This document shows, one piece after another, positions 51,869 to 60,878 of a stretch of 64,000 nt of DNA (the first letter of the stretch is position 1; each line of letters starts with the position of its first letter). The notes beneath the pieces are model-generated. The model saw only the letters and a list, made by a program, of their open reading frames with translations. It was not told the DNA's origin and ran no database searches. The stretch is from Parvularcula sp039822105 (GTDB lineage Bacteria; Pseudomonadota; Alphaproteobacteria; Caulobacterales; Parvularculaceae). The translations under genes and the position numbers were made by a program. Location: NCBI GenBank assembly GCA_039822105.1, contig JBCBMW010000007.1, forward strand, positions 1-64,000, in the 5' to 3' direction.

Positions 51869-54541
51869 ATGACCAAACAAATTGCATGGACGCACTCCGC
51901 ACTGCTCGCAGCGGCTATGTGCGCAATATCGGCGCCGGCGCTGGGGCAGGATGTAGGTGACGAGATTATCGTACGCGGCGTTTTTGTGCCGGACGAGAAG
52001 CGCTCGACATCAGAAATCTCTAGCCTGCTGGATGCGGAGGATTTTACCCGGACAGGTGACTCAGATGTCGCCAGCGCGCTGCGTCGTATCACCGGTATTT
52101 CGATCGCAGACGGAAAGTTCCCGGTCGCCCGCGGCCTGAACGAACGCTACACGACTGCCACGCTGAACGGCGTTCCGATTCCTTCGCCTGAGCCGCTCCG
52201 GCGCTCGGCTCCTCTTGATATTGTTCCCACAAGGATCCTTTCGGGTTCGACCGCGCAGAAGACTTTCTCGCCTCAGTTCTCTGGTGAGTTTGGTGGTGCT
52301 GCGATTGACCTTCAAACGGTGGGCTCCCCGAACGAAAACTTCTTGGTTGTGTCAGGCAGCCTGACCTATGACACGGAGAGCACGTTCCGCGACGGCCTTT
52401 TCTACGAAGGCTCTGACGGTGATCGTTTCACCTTTGGCGGTGACGTCCGCGATTTGCCTGATCTTGCAAACCAGGCGGCACGCGGAACGTTCGTAGCAAC
52501 AACAGATGCGGAACGGGCTGCTGTCAGCAGTAGTCTGAATCACTCTGAAACCGCTGTTATCACGCAGAACGAGATCCCTCTAACGGGATCAGGTTCGTTC
52601 ACCGCGGGCCGGATTTTTGTAGACAGCTCTGACCTCGTTTTGGGTGGTACGCTTTACGCTGGTTACGGTAGTGAGATGCAGCGTCGCGACGCCGTTGAAA
52701 ACCGTACACGGAGTGAGGCGATCCTTGCTGGTGACGACGCGACCGTCGAAACCTACGAAGAAACACGTCACGAAACCACGCTCAACGCGCTCGGAACTCT
52801 CGGTGCGGAGTTTGGTGCGGGTGACCACGAGCTCTTGTTCACGGGTTATGTGCTTCGAAGCAGTTTGAAACGTGCGAGGATTGGCGATATCCGGATCCGG
52901 GATATCGTGAATGATGAAGAGCCAGGTACGCGCGAATTCACTGACTTTGTGGAGCGCCAGGTTTGGCAGACCCAGCTTAAAGGCACGCACGTCTTCCCGA
53001 GCCTGATGAACCTTCAGGCTGATTGGAATATCGCCTATGGTGAAGCCAGCCGCGATGCACCGTATGAGCGGTTCTTGACTCGTCAGAGTGAGGATCTTGT
53101 CATCGATGACGAAGGCACCACACGCACTTTTGAGCGAGTGCAGTTTGACGAGCCTTCGCTCAATGAGATCAATTTCTCAGAATTGGATGACACCAACTTC
53201 TTCACCAGCACAGATTTCGAGCTGCCGCTCTTTGTGGCCAACCGCGATCTGACCGTGTCCTTCGGTGCGAGCTACGCGGACACCGAGCGGGACACACAGA
53301 ATTCCCTGTTCCAGCTGCTTGCATCTTCAACGGGCGATTCTGGTCTGGAGACAGCGCGTCCGTTTATCGAAAGCTCGCGCGTCGACGTCTTCCTTGACGA
53401 TGAGTTCTTTGAGGCTGGTCTTTACAACTACAGCGCTTTCCGTTCGTCTGGCTTCCCGGACTCCAGTAACGCGACCCTCGAAGTTTTCGCGGCCTACACA
53501 ATGGCGGAACTTCAGCTGACTGACTTCTTGCGTGTGTCAGGTGGTCTTCGTTTCGAAGATGGCCAGCAGGAAGCATCGGCTGTTCAGACGGGTACAGACA
53601 ACACGCCTCTGACGACAGAGATCGACGAGAACTATGTGTTGCCTGCGGTCACATTGACCTGGAACCCGCTAGGGAACCTCCAGCTCCGCGGCGGTTACTC
53701 GCAGACCATCACACGCCCTCAGTTCCGTGAACTGGTTCCAACCATCTTTACCGACCCAACGTTCAACGTTGATATCGTCGGTAACCCGTTCCTTCAGAAC
53801 TCTGAGCTGACGAACTATGATTTCCGTGGGGAGTATTACTTCCGGAATGGCGAGTTCGTGACGCTCGGTTTCTTCTACAAGGAGATCGACAATCCCATCG
53901 AGCGGGTCTTCCTTGGCGACGAGGGCAACACGACGACCTTCGCAAACATCGACTCCGCAGACCTCTGGGGTATCGAAGCGGAGTTCGAGAAGCAGTTCGA
54001 TCTTATCGACTGGGAATTCCTGCCGACCAACTTCTTTGAAGATAAGACCTTCGTGCTGGGTACGAACTATACGTTCTCTCAGTCAGAGGTTGATGCCGGT
54101 ACGGGCAACGTCATCATCCCAACGGGTGTCGGCGGATCGGTGGCTGCTCGCGAAGTTGTCGCTGCGGGCTTCATCGACGATGGCCGTTCGCTGGTTGGTC
54201 AATCAGACCATCTCTTCAATCTCCAGCTTGGTCTTGAGAACCCTGACACGAACATGAAGGCGACGCTGCTGCTTAACTACGCCAGTGACCGCATCTTGTT
54301 CGGCGATGACCCGGCGGGCCCACCAGCGGTGGAAGAGGACGTTCCGATCGATCTCGATTTCGTGTTCTCGCGCGATATCACCCTCGTTGGTCAGGACTTC
54401 GGCTTTGGTTTCTCGGCAACCAACTTGCTTGGCCAAGACTTTGAAGCTTTCCGTAACTTCAGCAGCGCGAACGACGCGGTGCCTTTCTATGCCTTTGATC
54501 GCGGTCGCCAGTTCACCGTGAGAATGAGTTATGAGTTCTAA
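51869..54541 (+). CDS. TonB-dependent outer-membrane receptor
   Basis: This 890-residue receptor has a signal peptide ending SAPALGQ (about residue 26), a TonB box DEIIVRG at residues 31-37, and a plug domain. The plug carries VASALRRITGIS, RGLNERYTTATLNGVPIPSPEP, and KTFSPQFSGEFGGAAIDLQT. A 22-strand barrel ends in the aromatic terminal strand (FTVRMSYEF). The RYTT-LNG-P-SPEP plug type is shared with receptors that sit beside large beta-helix lipoproteins. The substrate is not identifiable. It lies between a strong terminator and another, so it forms its own unit between the lipoprotein and the T2SS operon. Confidence 0.92.
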   Translation: MTKQIAWTHSALLAAAMCAISAPALGQDVGDEIIVRGVFVPDEKRSTSEISSLLDAEDFTRTGDSDVASALRRITGISIADGKFPVARGLNERYTTATLNGVPIPSPEPLRRSAPLDIVPTRILSGSTAQKTFSPQFSGEFGGAAIDLQTVGSPNENFLVVSGSLTYDTESTFRDGLFYEGSDGDRFTFGGDVRDLPDLANQAARGTFVATTDAERAAVSSSLNHSETAVITQNEIPLTGSGSFTAGRIFVDSSDLVLGGTLYAGYGSEMQRRDAVENRTRSEAILAGDDATVETYEETRHETTLNALGTLGAEFGAGDHELLFTGYVLRSSLKRARIGDIRIRDIVNDEEPGTREFTDFVERQVWQTQLKGTHVFPSLMNLQADWNIAYGEASRDAPYERFLTRQSEDLVIDDEGTTRTFERVQFDEPSLNEINFSELDDTNFFTSTDFELPLFVANRDLTVSFGASYADTERDTQNSLFQLLASSTGDSGLETARPFIESSRVDVFLDDEFFEAGLYNYSAFRSSGFPDSSNATLEVFAAYTMAELQLTDFLRVSGGLRFEDGQQEASAVQTGTDNTPLTTEIDENYVLPAVTLTWNPLGNLQLRGGYSQTITRPQFRELVPTIFTDPTFNVDIVGNPFLQNSELTNYDFRGEYYFRNGEFVTLGFFYKEIDNPIERVFLGDEGNTTTFANIDSADLWGIEAEFEKQFDLIDWEFLPTNFFEDKTFVLGTNYTFSQSEVDAGTGNVIIPTGVGGSVAAREVVAAGFIDDGRSLVGQSDHLFNLQLGLENPDTNMKATLLLNYASDRILFGDDPAGPPAVEEDVPIDLDFVFSRDITLVGQDFGFGFSATNLLGQDFEAFRNFSSANDAVPFYAFDRGRQFTVRMSYEF

Positions 54542-54566
54542 TTCATAGCCTTAAATGGCTTGTGAG

Positions 54567-54593
54567 GGGCGCCGGATCACCGGCGCCCTTTTT
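54567..54593 (+). terminator. Intrinsic terminator after the TonB-dependent receptor
   Basis: A perfect 9-bp GC stem (GGGCGCCGG/CCGGCGCCC) with an ATCA loop is followed immediately by five T residues. It lies 25 bases after the receptor stop, separating it from the T2SS operon, which must have its own promoter in the next 200 bases. Confidence 0.9.
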
Positions 54594-54638
54594 CGTGCAG
54601 CTACCCGTCGGGAATGGATGAAGCCATTGATTTTTGGC

Positions 54639-54652
54639 GTTTCTGAAGAAAC
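54639..54652. promoter_or_regulatory. Palindrome upstream of the T2SS operon
   Basis: GTTTCTGAAGAAAC is a perfect inverted repeat of 5 bp around TGAA. It can be extended with one bulge to TTGG...CCAA on either side. It lies 143 bases before gspC, in the only gap where the operon promoter can be. It may be an operator for an unidentified regulator. Confidence 0.35.
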
Positions 54653-54794
54653 CAATCAGTTACTTAAGCATAATGCTTCGGTGCTAGCGTCCTCGCTGTT
54701 TCACGATCACAAGCTCATGGCTGGTCATGCCGTTCCCGGGGGAATGTTGGATCAGCTTGGGGCTCGTCGTTTTTGACAGGAGACGAAGGCGGTC

Positions 54795-55646
54795 ATGCCA
54801 AGGGTGCTGCCATCATGGGGAGGAGTGAGCTCGGAGGGCATTGTGTTCTTCGCCGGTGCTGCTGCCGCTGCGTGTCTGGCTCTTGCTAGCGTTGACGCTC
54901 TTCTAGCTATGCTCGGTCCTCTGAGCAGCTCGTCGCGCAACGTTGTCTCCTCAGGTGGCCGATCGATTGAGATCGAGGCCGATCCATCCACACTGGTGCG
55001 GACGCCGCTCTTTGGCGAGGAGGTGTCGGAAGAAGAGCCGGTTTTTGATACCGAAGCGCTCCCCGCGACAACCTTGCGCCTGAAACTGATTGGTCCTGCC
55101 GCGAGCGTGAGCGGTGATGCCCAAGCCTCGGCGTTGATCGCGCTGCCTGACGGTCGGCAGACCCGCATTCGTGTCGACGAAGAGATTATTCCCGGCGTGG
55201 TGCTCAAACAGGTGAAGCGCACCCAAGTGATCATCTCCCGCAACGGTAATCCTGAGACACTGTCTCTTGCGCGTCCGCTGACTGCACAAGAATTGCGTGC
55301 ACGGACGATAGGGGCTGCGACCGAGAATGATGGCGATGCTTCCGCCGACGAGATTGAACCGGCGGTCGCCGAAGATGCTCCCGAGCGAACGGCTCCTCAA
55401 GCCCCTATCACCATTGCCGAGCTGACGGGCGAGGTTCCCGCGCTTGCCCCGCTGCTTCAGTCTCAAGGATTTCAGGGCGATGACAGGATTATTGCTATCG
55501 ACGGTGAGGCGCCGCCTACTGACGAAGCGACTTTGCGCGAGGCCTTCGCCTCGTGGATCACGATGCCTTCGCTGACCATCACGGTGCAACGGGGCGGCAG
55601 CATCATCAACCAGACAGTGGAGCTGTCGGAAATCAGTACCCTATGA
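54795..55646 (+). CDS. gspC: T2SS inner-membrane protein GspC
   Basis: This 283-residue bitopic protein links the inner-membrane platform to the secretin. It has a transmembrane helix at about residues 14-38, an HR domain at about 88-160 (LRLKLIGPAASVSGDAQASALIALPDG and IIPGVVLKQV), and a C-terminal PDZ-like domain at about 195-283 (LLQSQGFQGDDRIIAIDGEAPP). The PDZ domain is often implicated in cargo selection. It opens the operon, and its stop overlaps the gspD start (ATGATG). Confidence 0.9.
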   Translation: MPRVLPSWGGVSSEGIVFFAGAAAAACLALASVDALLAMLGPLSSSSRNVVSSGGRSIEIEADPSTLVRTPLFGEEVSEEEPVFDTEALPATTLRLKLIGPAASVSGDAQASALIALPDGRQTRIRVDEEIIPGVVLKQVKRTQVIISRNGNPETLSLARPLTAQELRARTIGAATENDGDASADEIEPAVAEDAPERTAPQAPITIAELTGEVPALAPLLQSQGFQGDDRIIAIDGEAPPTDEATLREAFASWITMPSLTITVQRGGSIINQTVELSEISTL

Positions 55647-57703
55647 TGATACGTCCACGATATATTGCGATGGCGCTCCTGACACTGATGATGTCGGGCG
55701 GTGGTGCTGCACTGGGCCAGCCTCTTGTGTCGCTCAATTACGAAGATGCGGAGCTGCCTGTTGTCGCAGCCGAGGTGGCCGAAAGAACCGGCTTTCAGCT
55801 GGTGTTGGATCCACGCCTGTCTGGTAGGGCCAATATCGTTTCACCGCCGGACATGGGGCTGTCACCGCAGCAGGTGTGGGAAGTGTTCCTCGCGACGCTG
55901 CAGGTCAACAACTTCACGGCCATCCCAGCTGGCGATCAAGTCTATAAGATTGTGCCGATCGAACAGGGTGCGCGAGACGCTTCTCCCGTGGGTTCCGGCT
56001 CCTCGCCAGCGACGATGGTGACACGGATCATTGCGCTTGAGCATATCGAGGCGCGGACGGCCGCGAGTTCACTCCGCGGTTTGGTCGGGCAACAGGGTCT
56101 GTTGGTGCCGATCTCGGAAAGTAACGCACTCGTTGTTGTCGACACCATGCGGAATGTCGATCGGGTTCGCGAGGTGGTGCGGAGAATTGACGTCGATGCC
56201 CGTATCGTCAGCTACGTTCCATTGGCCAATGCGAACGCGAACGGGGTCGCAGCAACGCTGCGCAGCATCATGGGCGATGAGGCTGGCCGGTCGGAAGGGC
56301 AGGCGCGCGGCTTTGAGGTCTTCCCTGATCCGTCCACGAACCAGCTGATCCTTCGGGGTACTCGGCAGCAAATCGATGATGTCCGCCCGATCATCCGCGA
56401 GCTTGATCAGTCGGGCCGCTTGCGCGGGAACTTTGATGCCATTTACCTGCGGCATGCTGACGGTGAACAGCTCGTCCCCGTGATTGAGGCGCTCATCAGT
56501 GGTGCAAGCCCAGGCGGTGAGGGCGGCGGCGCTCCGGCAGCCGGTGCGCCGACGATTAGTTTTCATGAGCCCACCAACTCAATCCTGGTGAACGCGCCAA
56601 TCGAAGCGCAAAAGACGATCCGGGACCTCGTCGCGCGCCTCGATATCCGCCGCCCACAGGTGCTGATTGAGGCGCTGATCGTCGAGATCAGCAACAACAC
56701 CGCCCGCGAGCTCGGCGTCCAATATGTGGCTGGCGGCAACAACATTCCGATCAGCGGTAACATTGGCGGCGGTTCGCAGCCCAACATTCTCTCATCGGCG
56801 GGGGCTGCATACTTCCTCACCGAAGACGATGGCGTCCGGGAGGAGACCCAAGTCCTCGATAACGGCACAACTGTCGTCACTCAGGTTGACGATGTGGACG
56901 AGGACGTGGCGGCGCTTTCGAGCCAGCTCGTCCAGGCTGCCGTGTCTGATCTTTTGAGCTATAACGGTTTCCTCACGGGCTTGGGCGGTGTGGACGATGA
57001 CGGCGATGTTTGGGCGGTACTTATCTCTGCTGTGCAGTCGGACAGTCGTTCCAACGTTCTCTCGACACCGATGATCACAGTGCTGAACAATGAGACAGCG
57101 ATGCTGCAGGTTGGTCAAGAGATCCCGATCGTGACCGGCGAGGCCGTGGGTTCTGACTTCCAGGGCGGCTTCCGGAACATTGAGCGTGAGGACATCGGTA
57201 ACATCCTTGAGGTGACGCCGCAGATCAACGAAAGTGACTCCGTGCTCCTCAACATCAAGCTTGAGGTCAGCTCAATCGGCGCCTTCACCACGGCATCGGA
57301 CAGCATCATCACCAACAAATCGGTGGTGGAAACGGTCGCGGTTGCTGGTGATGGCCAAACGATCATCATCGGCGGCCTGGTCGACAATGACCGTCGGCGG
57401 ACAGAAAGCAAGGTGCCCATCTTGGGCGACATCCCGCTTCTCGGCTTCTTGTTCCGCACGCGCGAGCGGTCCGAGGAAGAAACCACGCTGATGGCTTTCA
57501 TCCGTCCAACGATCATCAGGGATAGCAACGCGGCCGATCTCGTGACCGCGAAGAAGTACCGCTTTGTTGATGATCGCCAGCGGCAAGCGGACCGGAACCC
57601 TGACGGCGAGTCCCGTCTCGACGTTATCCAGGACGAGTTGCTTGGGCCAGCCGACTTCCTGCCCGAGGGCGGCGGCCTCCTGCCGGAGCGTCCTGATGAG
57701 TGA
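55643..57703 (+). CDS. gspD: T2SS outer-membrane secretin GspD
   Basis: This 686-residue secretin starts at the ATG at 55643; the frame extends upstream into gspC without family similarity. The signal peptide is about residues 1-26 (ending GGGAALGQ). N0-N3 domains follow, with SLNYEDAELPVVAAEVA at the N0 start and N-A-N repeats such as LANANANGVAATLR. The secretin core has DSRSNVLSTPMITVLNNETAMLQVGQEIPI and TIIIGGLVDNDRR, with VPILGDIPLLGFLFR. It forms the outer-membrane gate. A Gly/Ala-rich loop (GASPGGEGGGAPAAG) occurs in N3. It overlaps gspE by 8 bases. Confidence 0.96.
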   Translation: MMIRPRYIAMALLTLMMSGGGAALGQPLVSLNYEDAELPVVAAEVAERTGFQLVLDPRLSGRANIVSPPDMGLSPQQVWEVFLATLQVNNFTAIPAGDQVYKIVPIEQGARDASPVGSGSSPATMVTRIIALEHIEARTAASSLRGLVGQQGLLVPISESNALVVVDTMRNVDRVREVVRRIDVDARIVSYVPLANANANGVAATLRSIMGDEAGRSEGQARGFEVFPDPSTNQLILRGTRQQIDDVRPIIRELDQSGRLRGNFDAIYLRHADGEQLVPVIEALISGASPGGEGGGAPAAGAPTISFHEPTNSILVNAPIEAQKTIRDLVARLDIRRPQVLIEALIVEISNNTARELGVQYVAGGNNIPISGNIGGGSQPNILSSAGAAYFLTEDDGVREETQVLDNGTTVVTQVDDVDEDVAALSSQLVQAAVSDLLSYNGFLTGLGGVDDDGDVWAVLISAVQSDSRSNVLSTPMITVLNNETAMLQVGQEIPIVTGEAVGSDFQGGFRNIEREDIGNILEVTPQINESDSVLLNIKLEVSSIGAFTTASDSIITNKSVVETVAVAGDGQTIIIGGLVDNDRRRTESKVPILGDIPLLGFLFRTRERSEEETTLMAFIRPTIIRDSNAADLVTAKKYRFVDDRQRQADRNPDGESRLDVIQDELLGPADFLPEGGGLLPERPDE

Positions 57704-59222
57704 GACGGCGCCCGATCAGTCCCCTGATGAGGCACCGCGCTACGCCTATGCGTTTGCAAAGGACAACGGTCTGATCCTGCTGGATGCGGAAGGCGATGAG
57801 GCGGTTGTTGGTCTCCGGCAGTCCGACGATCCGGGTGATGAGCCGAACCTTTGGAGCCTCGCCGAAGCTCGCCGTGCGGCGGGTAAGCCGATCCGGCTGG
57901 AGCCTCTAGCGAGCAAGGTGTTCGACCGGCGTTTGTCGGAAATCTACGCCGCGGAAGGTCTTTCCGCTGCAACCTTTGACGACGATGACGGGGTGGAGGA
58001 TCTTTCCTCCCTGGCTGAAGGCCTACCCGAGACGGCTGACCTTCTCGATACAGAGAATGATGCGCCCGTCATCCGCTTGATCAACGCGCTGATCGCAGAG
58101 GCGGTGAAGACCCGTGCTTCTGATATCCACATCGAACCTTATGAGACAAGCCTTTCCATCCGTCTTCGTATTGACGGCTTGTTGAGAGAGGTGTTGAGCT
58201 TGCCGCAAAAACTGACACCGGTTCTCACCAGCCGTGTGAAGGTGATGGCGCGGCTCGATATCTCTGAGAAGCGCATTCCGCAGGATGGCCGGATCAGCCT
58301 CGCTATGGGCGGCCGGCTTGTCGATGTGCGTGTATCAACCCTGCCGTCGCGATTTGGCGAGCGCCTTGTCCTCCGTCTTTTGGACAAAGAGCACGCCCAG
58401 CTCGACCTTGATGCCCTCGGCATGCCAGAGGCGATCCGTGAACGGTTCAAGAAGGTGCTGGCGAAACCCAACGGCGTGATCCTTGTGACTGGCCCCACCG
58501 GCTCGGGTAAGACGACAACGCTCTATGCCGCGCTCACGCTTCTCAACGATCCGGGGGTCAACATTCTGACCGTTGAGGATCCGGTGGAATACGCGCTCGA
58601 CGGCATTGGTCAGACCCAGGTGAATGCAAAGGTGGGGATGACGTTCGCCACTGGTCTTCGCGCTATTCTCCGTCAGGACCCAGACATTGTGATGGTGGGT
58701 GAGATCCGCGACGTTGAGACCGCTCAGATTGCGGTTCAGGCATCGCTCACTGGCCACCTTGTTCTGTCCACGATCCACACCAACTCCGCGATCGGCGCGG
58801 TGACGCGGCTTCGCGACATGGGGGTGGAGCCGTTTCTCCTGTCACCGACGATTGCCGGTGTGTTGGCCCAGCGATTGGTCCGCCGTCTTTGCGAGCACTG
58901 CAAGGCGCCCAAGTCGCTGGACACGTTTGAGCGTGAGACCCTGGGTCTTGGCGCGAACGAGGATGTGACGCTTTACACGCCAGTGGGATGCCCTGCTTGC
59001 AACCACACAGGCTATGAAGGCCGGATTGGCCTCTATGAGCTTGTAGTGGTGAACGAACCCCTCCGTAAGCTGATCCACGATGATGCTGGAGAGCAAGCGT
59101 TGGCTGCAGAGGCCTTCAAACAGGCAGAGACTCTGGCCCAAGCAGGCTACGGCCATGTGCTTGGTGGACGGACGTCACTGGCTGAGGTGTTGAAGGTTGT
59201 GCAAGAGGATGCCGAGCGGTGA
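57696..59222 (+). CDS. gspE: T2SS assembly ATPase GspE
   Basis: This 508-residue ATPase starts at the ATG at 57696, which overlaps gspD by 8 bases. After an N-terminal domain that should bind GspL, the core carries ASDIHIEPYE, Walker A (GPTGSGKTTT), the Asp box (VEDPVEYALDGIGQTQV), Walker B (DIVMVGEIRDVETA) and the His box (GHLVLSTIHTNSA). The zinc-binding tetracysteine loop is present (C-x-x-C in CEHCKAP and CPACNHTG). It powers pseudopilus assembly. Its stop overlaps the gspF start (GTGA). Confidence 0.97.
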   Translation: MSETAPDQSPDEAPRYAYAFAKDNGLILLDAEGDEAVVGLRQSDDPGDEPNLWSLAEARRAAGKPIRLEPLASKVFDRRLSEIYAAEGLSAATFDDDDGVEDLSSLAEGLPETADLLDTENDAPVIRLINALIAEAVKTRASDIHIEPYETSLSIRLRIDGLLREVLSLPQKLTPVLTSRVKVMARLDISEKRIPQDGRISLAMGGRLVDVRVSTLPSRFGERLVLRLLDKEHAQLDLDALGMPEAIRERFKKVLAKPNGVILVTGPTGSGKTTTLYAALTLLNDPGVNILTVEDPVEYALDGIGQTQVNAKVGMTFATGLRAILRQDPDIVMVGEIRDVETAQIAVQASLTGHLVLSTIHTNSAIGAVTRLRDMGVEPFLLSPTIAGVLAQRLVRRLCEHCKAPKSLDTFERETLGLGANEDVTLYTPVGCPACNHTGYEGRIGLYELVVVNEPLRKLIHDDAGEQALAAEAFKQAETLAQAGYGHVLGGRTSLAEVLKVVQEDAER

Positions 59223-60433
59223 CGGCCTTTCGCTATGAGGCGGTGGACGCCAACGGCAAACGCCGCCGGGGAACAGTAAACGCAGACACATTGCGCCGTG
59301 CACGGCGCGATGTGATGGCCGCGGGGCTGACCCCCGTTAGTATTGGCGAGGCATCGGAGGGTCTCACCCTCCCATTCCGCGGCGGCGGGAACGTTCCTAA
59401 GCGGAAGGAAGTGATCGCAGCCACCCGCCAGCTCGCCATCTTGGTGGAAGCGGCGATGCCCGTAGAAGAGGCGCTCGCTGCCGTGGTGACCCAGATGGAA
59501 GGGTCGGGGACGGCGCAAGTTCTGACTTCCGTCCGTAACCGTGTGATCGAAGGCTGGCGCCTCTCGAAGGCGCTTGGTGAGCATCCCAAAGTCTTCTCGC
59601 AACTCTACATTGGCATCGTCGCATCCGGTGAGACATCGGGCGAGTTGGGCAGCGTCCTGCGCCGCCTTGCGGACATGCAAGAGCGCAACCAGGCGATGGC
59701 GCAAAAGGCGCAACAGGCGCTGATCTATCCGGCCTGTATCTTTGTCGTTGCGATCGGCGTCGTCTGGGCTCTGATGACTTTTGTTGTCCCTCGGATGGTC
59801 GAGCAGTTTGCGAGGATGGACGGCGTCACCCTGCCGCTCCCAACGCGGGTGGTGATTGGGACGTCAGAGTTCATTGGCACGTGGGGTTGGTTGGTCCTTG
59901 CGCTTCTGGTCGGCCTCGGCGGGGGTTTTTGGTGGCTCCGTCGTCAAAAGGCGCCGCGCCTGGTGATCGACCGCTTGCTTCTCAAGCTCCCAGTGCTGGG
60001 CGGGTTTATGCAGGAGCTCGATGCTGCACGCTTCGCCCGCACGCTGGCGACTCTCTTCGCTGCGGGCACGCCCTTGCTCGATGCGTTGGAGGGCGCCCGC
60101 AAGACGCTGAGCAACGCGTTCATTTCGCAAGAGGTCGGCACAGCTGTCGTTGGGGTGCGGGAAGGGGCCGCACTTTCGATTGCTGTGAGGCGGGCAGCGG
60201 TGTTCCCGCCGATCATGGCCTCGATGATTGCCGCGGGTGAACGTGCCGGGAAGCTGCCTGAAATGCTGGAGCGGACGGCGGCTCAGATGGAAATGAGCTT
60301 CGAGACAGCAACCACGACTGCGGTGCGACTGCTCGAGCCAGCTGTCATCGTCCTTCTTGGGCTGGTTGTCATGGTGATCGTGCTGTCGATTATGCTACCG
60401 ATCCTGCAAATCAATCAGATGGCCTTCGGATAA
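59219..60433 (+). CDS. gspF: T2SS inner-membrane platform protein GspF
   Basis: This 404-residue protein of the GspF/PilC family has an N-terminal region with FRYEAVDANGKRRRGTV, two homologous helical domains and three membrane helices (about residues 172-195, 222-242 and 375-398). Conserved segments include FSQLYIGIVASGETSGELG in the first copy and PIMASMIAAGERAGKLPEML in the second. It anchors GspE and helps add pseudopilins. It uses a GTG start overlapping gspE. Confidence 0.95.
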   Translation: MTAFRYEAVDANGKRRRGTVNADTLRRARRDVMAAGLTPVSIGEASEGLTLPFRGGGNVPKRKEVIAATRQLAILVEAAMPVEEALAAVVTQMEGSGTAQVLTSVRNRVIEGWRLSKALGEHPKVFSQLYIGIVASGETSGELGSVLRRLADMQERNQAMAQKAQQALIYPACIFVVAIGVVWALMTFVVPRMVEQFARMDGVTLPLPTRVVIGTSEFIGTWGWLVLALLVGLGGGFWWLRRQKAPRLVIDRLLLKLPVLGGFMQELDAARFARTLATLFAAGTPLLDALEGARKTLSNAFISQEVGTAVVGVREGAALSIAVRRAAVFPPIMASMIAAGERAGKLPEMLERTAAQMEMSFETATTTAVRLLEPAVIVLLGLVVMVIVLSIMLPILQINQMAFG

Positions 60434-60437
60434 GACG

Positions 60438-60878
60438 ATGAAGCAAAACAAACGCAAGAACGCCCAACGGGGCCTCACGCTGGTCGAGTTGATGGTGGTG
60501 ATCGTCATCCTTGGCCTGCTCTCGACGATTGTCGTGATCAACGTCCTTCCAGCCGGTGATCAAGCGGCCGTCCAGAAAGCCCGCTCCGACATCTCACAGC
60601 TTCAGGCAGCGCTCGCCCAATACCGGCTCGATGTGCAGACCTTGCCAACCCAGGCGCAGGGTCTCCTGGCGCTTGAAAACCAGCCCGATGGCCTGCGCCG
60701 ACCAGAGCGCTACCGCCCGGGCGGCTACGTCAACAATGTCCCCGATGATCCATGGGGCAACGCCTATATCTACATCTATCCAGGTGAGTTCGGCGAGTTC
60801 GATATTCTCTCTTATGGCCGCGACGGTCGGCCAGGCGGCGAAGGACCCGATGCTGATATCGGTTCGTGGACCCAGTAA
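60438..60878 (+). CDS. gspG: Major pseudopilin GspG
   Basis: This 146-residue pseudopilin has a class-III leader with cleavage after Gly12 (RG|LTLVELMVVIVILG) and Glu at position 5 of the mature protein. The C-terminal globular domain includes the calcium-site region and the family's PDDPWGNAYIYIYPGEFGEFDILSYGRDG. It builds the body of the pseudopilus after processing by the prepilin peptidase. It starts 4 bases after gspF. Confidence 0.96.
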   Translation: MKQNKRKNAQRGLTLVELMVVIVILGLLSTIVVINVLPAGDQAAVQKARSDISQLQAALAQYRLDVQTLPTQAQGLLALENQPDGLRRPERYRPGGYVNNVPDDPWGNAYIYIYPGEFGEFDILSYGRDGRPGGEGPDADIGSWTQ

